Origin: Candidatus Coatesiibacteriota bacterium | GTDB taxonomy: Bacteria; JAFGND01 | Direction: 5' to 3' | DNA length: 17,537 bases | NCBI GenBank assembly: GCA_016927185.1 | Contig: JAFGND010000098.1 | Location: 1 to 17,537, forward strand | Shown: positions 1 through 7,991 of the stretch, piece by piece | Numbering within the stretch: the stretch's first letter is position 1 | How the letters are laid out: each line of letters begins with the position of its first letter | Program-made: the position numbers and the translations under genes | Notes under the pieces: generated by a model | What the model saw: the letters and a program-made list of their open reading frames with translations, nothing else | Databases searched by the model: none | Told to the model about the DNA's origin: nothing

Positions 1-2068
1 GAAATTCTTCTATTGCATTAGTAAGAATTATATCAAAAATCCTTCTATCTATCCATCTTGATGAAACAAGCTGAGCCAAAAAACCTTTTTCACTAATATG
101 CTTAGATGCTTCTTTATAGAATTCCCTGGAATAAAATCTATCCTGTCCCAATTGCCATATAATTCTGGAGTCCATTATTATTATATCGTATTTATTCTTG
201 TTCCACATCAAGTAAGTAAACTCATCTTCTTTAAAGTGATTAAACTTATTTTGAGAAGAATTCAAACTCAGATTCGTTATCTTGGATATTTTCTGGAAAA
301 TATTGCTATAGGGTGAAACAAAGTCCACATTTCTGTTTGCAAGAAAAGACAAACTATACTCAATTAATCCAGATCTGTCTCCCAGGACTAATGTATTGTT
401 TGATTCTATAAACATGTTTGGTATTGTGCTTAATAGTACTGGGGCTGAAGACAGGTTTTTGTTATTGAAATTGATTTGTCTAATACCGTTTATAAATAAC
501 TCATATTCTCCATCTTCTTTCTTATTTTCATTTTCAATCAACATATAATTCTGGATTATATCATCTTTATGAAAGACCACATTTCTCTTTTCCTTGTTAT
601 TTATAAAAGCCTTGAATTCAATAGATTGCCATTGACTATGTATATTCGTACTCCATAAACCTAAGGAAACCCATGGGCTTCTCATATAAAGGAAAACTAT
701 TATAATGGCTAAGACAGAGAAACTTAGAAGTGTTTTGTATCTTTTTTTCCACACTGGGGAAGAAAAAAGAAGTAAAACTCCAAATAAAAAAGACATTATT
801 ACATTCAAGAAAAAAGCTTTTTTGATTCCCCAGCTAGGAACTACAAGTATTTGAGTAAGGAATATTCCTGCTATGCTTCCCCATAAAAGGTAATTAATCA
901 TTCTTGATAGTGATGCTCCCTGTGCTTTTGGATTGATTGTCATCAAATCTACTGTCTTAATAAAACCAGATACTAATAGAGATACAGGTGGAATTATAAA
1001 AGAAGACAAAAGGAGAAAAATAAAAGCGTTAATAAAATAAAAGGTTATTCTTGTGTGATAGAACCAGTGATTTATATGTTCTATCCAATAAGGAAGTCTT
1101 GGATACAGGATAAGGCTTAGCATGAAGCATAGGGATGATATGAATGAAGTCACTCCCCATCCTGGCAATACAGATTGTATCTTAGTACTTCCTTTGAAAT
1201 TCAAGATGCATCCTATTCCAAGAGAGAGAAGAAAAATAGTATTAATAAGAATAAAAGTGATTTGATTAGAAAAGAGGATTATAGAGAAGAGTTTCTGCCA
1301 AAGTATCAGGCAAGCACCAAGTACCCATCCAAGCATCAAGCAAGCTATCAATATCATTTTTTTCTGTGCTTGCGAGAAAGCTTGTTTTGATGAATAAGCT
1401 CCATTTCCTTCATCTAATTCTCTCTTCAAAATGGCAGGATGAGCCCATGTTGATCTCAATAAAGTTAATCCCACTATTATCACTAAATATAGCAAAGATG
1501 TCGCTATATAATACAACTTGAAAGTGAAATAATAGCTACCAACCAGCAATGCATAAACAAGAAGACCTAAGCATGATGAAAAGAAGTAGATGCAAACAGC
1601 TTCAATAATCACTTTCTTGAAATCTTGTGTCAGTTTTATTATGTATCTGGTGAATAAAATTATATTTGAAGAAATAAAAAAACAAAAAGGAATAATTATT
1701 AATGAAATCCAGATAATTTTTAAAATGCTTAAACCAGGGCTTCCTTTAAAAGCAGCTTGTCCTATATATATATATATTGGATTAATCAATCTTAAAACCT
1801 GTTCAAAACAAAGCCACCAAATCAAGAATCCACATTGTGATATTATATATAATCTCAGTATGTCTTTTGAAGTATCGCTTTTCTTCCCCCAATAGCTTAA
1901 TCCTGAAATAAAACCTATTATTATCAAGAAAGGTAATGAAATAGATGTAAATAACGTATACCCCGAATAATAAAACGAAATCCTGATTGCATAAATCAAT
2001 GCAGGAAAAGCAATCAATCCTGAAAGGAAAAGAGAAATTGATAAGATAATGTTAATCCTCTTATCCAT
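1..2068 (-). CDS. Polytopic membrane protein with degenerate spermidine-synthase-like domain (partial, C-terminus beyond window)
   Basis: An uninterrupted frame of 689 codons runs from ATG at 2068 to the left edge, so the C-terminus is missing. I translated it by hand from the reverse strand. Residues 1 to about 480 are very hydrophobic, with roughly 13 predicted membrane segments. The last segments resemble the end of the membrane part of 'fused MFS/spermidine synthase' proteins. Residues about 500-689 look like the Rossmann domain of spermidine synthase: LVLGDRSGL (G563-L568) is the nucleotide loop, YDIIIMDSR (D633) the fourth strand, followed by RFYSREFYK and a 'KGFLAQLV' strand. The family's D-x-x-D-P signature reads D-S-R-I-I, and the acidic residue after strand 2 is absent (VDFVSPY), so aminopropyl transfer is doubtful. 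The start lies 4 nt after the upstream channel gene's stop, implying translational coupling. Family assignment is fairly sure; activity is unknown. Confidence 0.8.
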   Translation of the reverse strand, partial: MDKRINIILSISLFLSGLIAFPALIYAIRISFYYSGYTLFTSISLPFLIIIGFISGLSYWGKKSDTSKDILRLYIISQCGFLIWWLCFEQVLRLINPIYIYIGQAAFKGSPGLSILKIIWISLIIIPFCFFISSNIILFTRYIIKLTQDFKKVIIEAVCIYFFSSCLGLLVYALLVGSYYFTFKLYYIATSLLYLVIIVGLTLLRSTWAHPAILKRELDEGNGAYSSKQAFSQAQKKMILIACLMLGWVLGACLILWQKLFSIILFSNQITFILINTIFLLSLGIGCILNFKGSTKIQSVLPGWGVTSFISSLCFMLSLILYPRLPYWIEHINHWFYHTRITFYFINAFIFLLLSSFIIPPVSLLVSGFIKTVDLMTINPKAQGASLSRMINYLLWGSIAGIFLTQILVVPSWGIKKAFFLNVIMSFLFGVLLLFSSPVWKKRYKTLLSFSVLAIIIVFLYMRSPWVSLGLWSTNIHSQWQSIEFKAFINNKEKRNVVFHKDDIIQNYMLIENENKKEDGEYELFINGIRQINFNNKNLSSAPVLLSTIPNMFIESNNTLVLGDRSGLIEYSLSFLANRNVDFVSPYSNIFQKISKITNLSLNSSQNKFNHFKEDEFTYLMWNKNKYDIIIMDSRIIWQLGQDRFYSREFYKEASKHISEKGFLAQLVSSRWIDRRIFDIILTNAIEEF

Positions 2069-2072
2069 GACT

Positions 2073-3977
2073 TCATTCAGACAAAGCTATAACTTTATCT
2101 TCATCCTTTACTATGAATTTCTCATCTTTGTTCAAATTAATACGTATATTATTCTCTTTCCGAGTATTCTGGATAATACCGAGGGCTACATCTCCCCTTC
2201 TCTTTGCTGAAGCTATTAATTCCGCAAAAGTTGCGGTCTTATTTATTGGAAGATAATATGAAACAGGTTTTAGATAAATCTCATAACCTTCTGGATTGAA
2301 TAATTCCCGGAAAATTTGATTAATACTCCTGTTCTCACTTATTTGTGAAAAAATCATTGAAATCAGTTTATTACTTACTATAAAATCATTTATTGCGGAT
2401 ATTGTAGCTAATTCCTTGTTTTTTATTGAAAGAATCTCTGATGAAATATTTACTTCAGATCTTCTTTCAGGATATTGCTGCATGATCTCCCTTAATATCA
2501 ATAATACTATCAATGTTTTTGCATCAGAAGATTCAAGATTGTCATATAAAAGCTGATCACTCAATATAATAATGCTGGTAAACGAAATAGGATCAATATT
2601 AAGTAATTCCTTTTTTCTAATTGGTGAACCTTTCTTGTATTCTATATTCAGATTATTCAGATCTCCTACTACTTCTTTTATATATTTATTTGCAAATTCC
2701 TCCTCTTGCTCACTAAATATCAAGCAGCTTGAACCTTTAGATACATATTGATCCAGCTGCTGCAAGATAAATGCTATCTCCCTTGACCAGTTAACAAGTA
2801 GAAACCTTTCAGGAATATGAGCATCATCTACTGATAGTTTTGATTCATCGGGAAGAACGGGTGGAGATTTATATGAAATCTTCAAAGGATAATCATCTTC
2901 CATCATTATTATAATCCTGTCATCTCCACGTATTATTTCTTCATCAGGAGGATTTAGCTTATGTTTACCGTTTCTCACTAATCCTATCAATGTTCCATTA
3001 TCTATAGCGAACATGGCGCTGTAGTAAGTTTTGCCTGATAGTTCTTTAGGTACATCAACAAAATAAAACTCACTTCCCTCGAAAGAAAGCAGGTGCTCAT
3101 ATATTAAAGATAAACCAGATTGCCTTGCTGTCTGGACAACAATCCGGGAAATGATACCACATGAAAAAACTATTTCCACTTCCTTTCCAAGAGTTTCAAA
3201 AAGCTGTATATTCTCTTCATTCTGAACTTCTACTATAATTTGAAATGGTTCAGTTCTCCTATTTGGATGATTCAAAATAGCCATAATCACTTTGAGATTT
3301 CTTGTATCGCTATCCAGAGCAGATCTGTTACTTTCTTCATCTCCTATAATCAATATTGCCTTAGTTTCATTGAAATTAACCATCTCCAAACTAGCTAAAT
3401 CTATAGGATCTCCTGACCTGAATATTACCTTTGTAGTCTTGAAGTCATCAATTTTGAGTTTCACAGCATCTTCCATTGTCTCCTTGTCTTCATCTGCAAG
3501 AATAACTATTTTGGCAGAAGCCTGGTTTTCGTTAGCTCTTATCAGTTCCTCAACAATAGTGAATATCTTGTTATTCCATCCAATAATTAATGTATGATTA
3601 CTTTCTATTACAAAAGTTTTCCCCTTCTTTAATTCAGAAATCCTGCTCTCAATCTGGCTTGTCAAAAGACCTATCAACAGACTCATTAACAGAATTCCTA
3701 AAAGAGTTATGAAAAAGACAACAAAAAGAAATCCAAGAGGTGGATTTTCATGAGAAGCTATTGCACCAGGATCAATCAAATGAGTGAATGCATACCATAT
3801 TGCCCTTGATGCACTACCATTGACTTTTGCATCTGCCAATATTCTTATCCCAACTGCTCCAAACAAGATTATTATTACAGACAGAACAACAAGTCCAATT
3901 ATTTGTGAATATGGATTTCTAGAAAAAAAGTCATCCAGGTAATAAGAGACTCTTTCCTTGAGTGTTATTTTTTTCAT
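2073..3977 (-). CDS. CASTOR/POLLUX-type ion channel with RCK (TrkA-N-like) domains
   Basis: This 634-residue protein matches bacterial relatives of the plant CASTOR/POLLUX channels in length and motif order. A short N-terminus (ERVSYYLDDFFS) is followed by TM1 at about 25-47, a pore region WYAFTHLIDPGA at about 61-72, TM2 at about 82-107, and the linker LLTSQIESRISELKKGKTFVIE. The first RCK domain begins HTLIIGWNNKIFTIVEELI and contains VILAD, RSGDP and ISRIVVQTARQSGLS. A second, weaker RCK-like domain starts near RFLLVNWSREIAFIL. Family members gate cation flux across the membrane through cytosolic RCK rings; the ion here cannot be read from sequence. The ATG overlaps the upstream stop in an ATGA arrangement and is preceded by an AGAGGAAG ribosome site. 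It is the third gene of a four-gene operon. Confidence 0.9.
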   Translation of the reverse strand: MKKITLKERVSYYLDDFFSRNPYSQIIGLVVLSVIIILFGAVGIRILADAKVNGSASRAIWYAFTHLIDPGAIASHENPPLGFLFVVFFITLLGILLMSLLIGLLTSQIESRISELKKGKTFVIESNHTLIIGWNNKIFTIVEELIRANENQASAKIVILADEDKETMEDAVKLKIDDFKTTKVIFRSGDPIDLASLEMVNFNETKAILIIGDEESNRSALDSDTRNLKVIMAILNHPNRRTEPFQIIVEVQNEENIQLFETLGKEVEIVFSCGIISRIVVQTARQSGLSLIYEHLLSFEGSEFYFVDVPKELSGKTYYSAMFAIDNGTLIGLVRNGKHKLNPPDEEIIRGDDRIIIMMEDDYPLKISYKSPPVLPDESKLSVDDAHIPERFLLVNWSREIAFILQQLDQYVSKGSSCLIFSEQEEEFANKYIKEVVGDLNNLNIEYKKGSPIRKKELLNIDPISFTSIIILSDQLLYDNLESSDAKTLIVLLILREIMQQYPERRSEVNISSEILSIKNKELATISAINDFIVSNKLISMIFSQISENRSINQIFRELFNPEGYEIYLKPVSYYLPINKTATFAELIASAKRRGDVALGIIQNTRKENNIRINLNKDEKFIVKDEDKVIALSE

Positions 3978-4285
3978 TTCTTCCTCTCAATATTCTTTTT
4001 CCTTGAATCTCTCCACCACTTCAAATATGCACATTTTGATGGTAAATATCTCTTGGATTTTACCTGGGAAAGCTTCAATTTCTTGCATTCTGGATTTATT
4101 TCAAATCTATTTTTATAAATTTTACATAACATACTTTCCATATCCAGGTATTGACATGGAATATCCGTGAAAATAAGCCTTCCATTACTGTCATAATACT
4201 TTTCAAAACAGCAAGATCCGCATTTTAAGCAGATAGCCTCCCATTCCTTAGTAGTTATCTTATCAAGTTTTATTGATTTTGCCAA
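3974..4285 (-). CDS. YkgJ/UPF0260 (YcgN)-like cysteine-rich protein
   Basis: A 103-residue soluble protein with eight cysteines. The cluster WEAICLKCGSCC (C19, C22, C25, C26) is followed by FTDIPCQYLD (C44), MLCKIYKNRFEINPEC (C54, C67) and LPSKCAYLKW (C85). This order closely follows the YcgN/UPF0260 branch of the YkgJ family (CxxCxxCC), whose members are thought to bind zinc or an iron-sulfur cluster; the function is unknown. The start is TTG at 4285: the frame has a TGA two codons upstream and no ATG before the first cysteine motif, so TTG is the only reasonable choice. It overlaps the HEAT-repeat gene by 16 nt and the channel gene by 4 nt (ATGA), so its synthesis is probably coupled to both. 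A lysine/arginine-rich tail ends the protein. Confidence 0.82.
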   Translation of the reverse strand: MAKSIKLDKITTKEWEAICLKCGSCCFEKYYDSNGRLIFTDIPCQYLDMESMLCKIYKNRFEINPECKKLKLSQVKSKRYLPSKCAYLKWWRDSRKKNIERKK

Positions 4286-6705
4286 TGGTCAAGAAGCCTT
4301 TGGGCTTTTGCTTTTACTTCGTTCTCACCTCTATTGACAGCCAGGTTCAGCAATCCCCTAACCTGATCCAATTTATAGTTTGCTAAAGCCTCCAATACTG
4401 CTATCTTGGTTTCAATCAGGGGTTGACGATTAAAAATCCTCCATTCATTTAGAATTGCTTCAAAATAAACCAATGCTTCTTTATTCTGCATTTTACCAAA
4501 GGTTTTTATTATTGTCTTTTTCATAGTGCTCATATCCTGATCAGACATCAATTCCTCTTTCATCTTTCCTACCAGTTTCTGCTTGGTAGACAGGAAAGGA
4601 GAGAGAACATATACTGTCTGATCCCCACCCCATCCAGAAAGAAGCTCAATGGCTATTACTCTTATTCCAAGTATTGGATCTGTGGTTGCAATTTTAAGCA
4701 AGGTATCTTCAATCTTCTCTCTTGGTCCTGGTAGTGCAGCAATAGCTTCCAGAGCAGTCTGTCTTAACTGTTCATTCTTGTCTTCCAATGTAGGCAATAA
4801 TAAAGTAAATTCCTCCTCTGTTCCTACTTGACCGAGTAATTTTAAAATCCTTATCTTTGCAGTTGTTCCTGCCTGTGGAAGAACCCTTGCAAGAGGACCT
4901 GTCAATTCAGTTCCAAAGCTAAGTAATACCTGACTCAAAATATATGCTCTTGATGGATCCGGCTCTTCTGTCAAATATTCAATCAATCTGGGAATAGCAG
5001 GCATTCCAAGAGTTATAAGGACTTCCTTGACTTCAGTTTTAAGATCCTCATGTCCGAATGCCTCTATAAAGGATTCAAGGCTTTCAATACCCCAAACCTC
5101 AGCAAGTGTTTCCAGTATCTTCCTTTTAGCTCCAGCTGGAATTATCGAAAATGGTTTCAGCTGATATTCAAGTTCTCTTTTTATTAATAGCAAAACCTCT
5201 TTCTGACCTCTCGATTTCGCCAAGGTAGCTTCTTTACTCAAGCAACTGACTAAACCTTTGAGAATATTAGCATTTTTTTCTGTTTTTAAGTGCTTTGCCA
5301 GCAATTGGGCAAGTTCAAGAGAAAGGAATTTCTCAAAATAAGCATCCATCCTTGCAAGTATGAATCTTATTACATTGAGTCTTGTTTTCAGGCTCTCATC
5401 ATCCATTTTCCTGTCTATGCTCAAGATCATCTTCTCGAAAAGCTCATCCTGTTCTGAAGTATCCTGGTTTTGTGTTTGAAGTCTGTTAAAAGTTGATTCC
5501 TTAAGCAGAACTACCCTGTTATCCTTGCCAACCTGTTCAAGTATTCTTACACCAATGTCATCAGTCATGTTTTCTTCTTTCAGTCTTCCTTCTATTATCT
5601 TGGAAAGTTTTGCTATCCTGTTATTATCAGCTTCTTCAACTGAAGACATGAAATTATTGAGAATCTTCACCTTGTCTTCATCATTAGTATGGATTTCCTT
5701 TACATCTCTGTATCTTGATACAACCAACTCTATCAATTGTTCATCACTCATGTTCTTGATGGCTGTTCTGAATATTGTACCCATAGAGGAGTCATTTTCA
5801 TAATCCTGCATAACTCTTTTGTATACATTAGGTTCTAGACCTGCTGCAATCTGAGTTATTTGCTTGGCATAATTTTGCCAGTCTTTTCCACCCTTGACTC
5901 TGAAAAGAACGCTTGTCATACTTTCAAAAGCTTTTACTATCTCATCATCTTTCTGTTTCTCTCCTCCACCTTTAACTAAAGCTTCATTGATTGCATTAAC
6001 TAATTCAGGTCCTAATTCTTGCTCATCTAGTATTCTTTCCCTCAAACTTGGATTCAGACCTATTGCCATCTGAGCCATTTTCTTAGTCATTTCATCCCAT
6101 TTGTCCTTTCCATACAGGCTCATCATGCTTTGTGCTAGACTCTTGAAGGCAGCAATAACCTGCTCCTGGACTGGATCTTTTCCAGTCTGATCTTCCGTTT
6201 CTTCATCAGGAGTAAGATATTTTGTATAGTCCAGAGTTGTTAATCCTCGTGTTTTAGCTCCTCCCTGCCCTATTATTCCAAACTGCACTTGGTTTATTCC
6301 AATCTCATTAATTCCCTTTTCTTTCAATAGATCAGCAGCCGTTTTCTTTTCATTTTTTCCAATCGTAGTTGCAAGAAACTGGAGATGTGATGAGGTTAAA
6401 CCATATCTGAATGAAACAGATTCAATCCCTCGTTTCATAAGTCTCTTTATATAACTACCAAGAATTGGATTTTTTTCAGGATCAAATTTGATATTGTTTG
6501 CAATCATCTTGCTTTCGAAAACTACTAAGACTAACTCCCCATTTTTCTTGACCCAGTTATTTATCATTCCTGAAACCTGATCGAATATCTTCAATGGATG
6601 AGGATGTCCAGCAGGATAAGTAATAAAAAGTTGTGTTCCAAGCGATAGCTTCTGAACTATATCACCAATGTCCTTGGCAAGTTTCTCGTCAATTTTTTCA
6701 GTCAT
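4270..6705 (-). CDS. Large HEAT-repeat protein with N-terminal YPxGHP module
   Basis: An 811-residue protein, predicted cytosolic (no signal peptide or membrane segment), and the first gene of the minus-strand operon. Residues 1-150 form a module with LGTQLFITYPAGHPHPLKIFD (Y30-P35) that I associate with HEAT-repeat proteins of deltaproteobacteria and similar groups. Residues about 182-228 and 256-302 are an internal duplication (VIAAFKSLAQSMMSLYGKDKWDE versus IVKAFESMTSVLFRVKGGKDWQN, each ending A-x-GL-x-P). From about 510 to the end the sequence is alpha-helical HEAT-like repeats (for example LRQTALEAIAALPGP and LGIRVIAIELLSGWGG). HEAT arrays act as scaffolds, so binding another protein of the operon is plausible but unproven. 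ATG at 6705 has only a poor ribosome site; the ATG 8 nt upstream is out of frame. Specific function unknown. Confidence 0.78.
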   Translation of the reverse strand: MTEKIDEKLAKDIGDIVQKLSLGTQLFITYPAGHPHPLKIFDQVSGMINNWVKKNGELVLVVFESKMIANNIKFDPEKNPILGSYIKRLMKRGIESVSFRYGLTSSHLQFLATTIGKNEKKTAADLLKEKGINEIGINQVQFGIIGQGGAKTRGLTTLDYTKYLTPDEETEDQTGKDPVQEQVIAAFKSLAQSMMSLYGKDKWDEMTKKMAQMAIGLNPSLRERILDEQELGPELVNAINEALVKGGGEKQKDDEIVKAFESMTSVLFRVKGGKDWQNYAKQITQIAAGLEPNVYKRVMQDYENDSSMGTIFRTAIKNMSDEQLIELVVSRYRDVKEIHTNDEDKVKILNNFMSSVEEADNNRIAKLSKIIEGRLKEENMTDDIGVRILEQVGKDNRVVLLKESTFNRLQTQNQDTSEQDELFEKMILSIDRKMDDESLKTRLNVIRFILARMDAYFEKFLSLELAQLLAKHLKTEKNANILKGLVSCLSKEATLAKSRGQKEVLLLIKRELEYQLKPFSIIPAGAKRKILETLAEVWGIESLESFIEAFGHEDLKTEVKEVLITLGMPAIPRLIEYLTEEPDPSRAYILSQVLLSFGTELTGPLARVLPQAGTTAKIRILKLLGQVGTEEEFTLLLPTLEDKNEQLRQTALEAIAALPGPREKIEDTLLKIATTDPILGIRVIAIELLSGWGGDQTVYVLSPFLSTKQKLVGKMKEELMSDQDMSTMKKTIIKTFGKMQNKEALVYFEAILNEWRIFNRQPLIETKIAVLEALANYKLDQVRGLLNLAVNRGENEVKAKAQRLLDHWQNQ

Positions 6706-6821
6706 TAATCATTTTTTTTATTCTTTTCTAAGCAACTAAATAAGCAATTTATGTCAATCCTTTTTTATCCACATTTTTTACTTGTAAAAACTGACTGCTA
6801 TAGGAAAACGGGAATAATAAT
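6706..6821. promoter_or_regulatory. Divergent promoter region between the HEAT operon and the IspZ-Nudix gene
   Basis: The 116 bp between divergent genes must carry both promoters. On the minus strand a perfect TTGACA lies at 6757-6752, 47 nt before the HEAT gene start, but no good -10 box sits 16-18 nt downstream (TGCTTA at 17; TTAGAA at 20). On the plus strand TATAGG at 6799-6804 could be a -10, without a clear -35. CGGGAA at 6809-6814 is the ribosome site for the ATG at 6822. Confidence 0.4.
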
Positions 6822-7991
6822 ATGACTAGCAAACAAAATATATTTCCTCAAAAACGCCCTCTAGCGGGAAAAACAGAACATACTTCCAAATTGAATCCTC
6901 TCTATTTGGTGTTATGGTCTTTTCTTCCAATTCTCCTCTTTATAATAGCAGACAGTTTCTGGGGACTGGAATGGGGACTAATCGTTGGAATTGCAACAGG
7001 ATTGATTGAATTTATCTATTCTTTAGCCAAAGAAAAGAGAGTGGAAAAGTTTATACTTGCTGATGTAGGTTTGTTGATTCTAATGGGTATAATATCATAT
7101 TTTCTTGATAATCCAATCTTTATAAAACTCAAACCAGCTATTCTAGAATTCATGCTTCTGATAATTATCTTAATCAGCATATTTTCTCCTTACAATATTG
7201 TATGGTTAATGATGAGTAGAATGACGAGATATATAAAATCTGATCTGATAAAACCTCAGTTCAATCAGATGATGAAATTTATAGCTTTGTTATTGATTGT
7301 TCACATTGTTCTGACATCATTTTCTGCATTTTATTCAAATAAAGTCATATATGCATTCATAAGCGGTCCTTTGCTTTACATCCTCACCGGAATCTTCCTT
7401 CTATTTTATTGGATAGCAAAGAAATATTTCAAATATAAGTCCATTCCTGCTAAGGAATTTCTTGATATAATTGGTGATAATGGAAAAATAATAGGTCAGG
7501 CATCAAGAGATCAAGTTCATAGAAATCCAAACCTGCTTCATCCAGCTGTTCATATGCATATATATAACTCAAACGGGGAAATACTATTGCAGAAACGTTC
7601 AGATAGCAAAGATATGTTTCCAGGTAAATGGGATACAGCAGTAGGAGGTCATGTCATTAGTGGAGAATTGCCTGATAATGCTATTTTAAGAGAAGCAAAA
7701 GAAGAGCTTGGATTAGAAGATATTATTCCAGAAAGATATATGATATACAGATATCAGGATGATACTCAAAGCGAGCTTATGCATGTATACTTGATAAATC
7801 TGGACAGGGAATACAAACCTGATGATAATGAGATAAGCGAGATAGCTTTTTTCAAATATGAAGAAATTCTTGAACTGAAAAAAACCGAGGAAATTACACC
7901 TACTGCATTTATCGAACTCTCGCATATATTTGAAAACACCGATCTTAAGTCATTCATTAAAAAAGAGAAAAGCAAGAAAAAAAAGAAATAA
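6822..7991 (+). CDS. IspZ/YciB-like membrane domain fused to a Nudix hydrolase
   Basis: A 389-residue protein of two parts. Residues about 27-200 hold some six membrane segments whose pattern recalls the septation protein IspZ/YciB: a WSFLPILLFIIADSFWGLEWG start, then RVEKF, then a FIKLKPAILE segment. Residues about 210-375 are a cytosolic Nudix domain. A complete Nudix box, G-x5-E-x7-R-E-x-x-E-E-x-G-x, spans G276-L298 (E282, R290, E291, E294, E295, G297). The flanks IIGQASRDQVHRNP and GKWDTAVGGH place it in the branch that resembles isopentenyl-diphosphate isomerase and YfcD. The expected reaction is hydrolysis of a nucleoside-diphosphate-linked or prenyl diphosphate substrate at the inner face of the membrane; the substrate is unknown. 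The tail is lysine-rich (KKEKSKKKKK). ATG 6822 has a CGGGAA site 7 nt upstream. The stop abuts the stop of the opposing gene. Confidence 0.8.
   Translation: MTSKQNIFPQKRPLAGKTEHTSKLNPLYLVLWSFLPILLFIIADSFWGLEWGLIVGIATGLIEFIYSLAKEKRVEKFILADVGLLILMGIISYFLDNPIFIKLKPAILEFMLLIIILISIFSPYNIVWLMMSRMTRYIKSDLIKPQFNQMMKFIALLLIVHIVLTSFSAFYSNKVIYAFISGPLLYILTGIFLLFYWIAKKYFKYKSIPAKEFLDIIGDNGKIIGQASRDQVHRNPNLLHPAVHMHIYNSNGEILLQKRSDSKDMFPGKWDTAVGGHVISGELPDNAILREAKEELGLEDIIPERYMIYRYQDDTQSELMHVYLINLDREYKPDDNEISEIAFFKYEEILELKKTEEITPTAFIELSHIFENTDLKSFIKKEKSKKKKK

Noticed and set aside
98-1895. Several plus-strand open stretches of 70-100 codons
   Set aside because: They lie antisense to the continuous 689-codon minus-strand membrane protein, have no ribosome sites and no recognisable domains.
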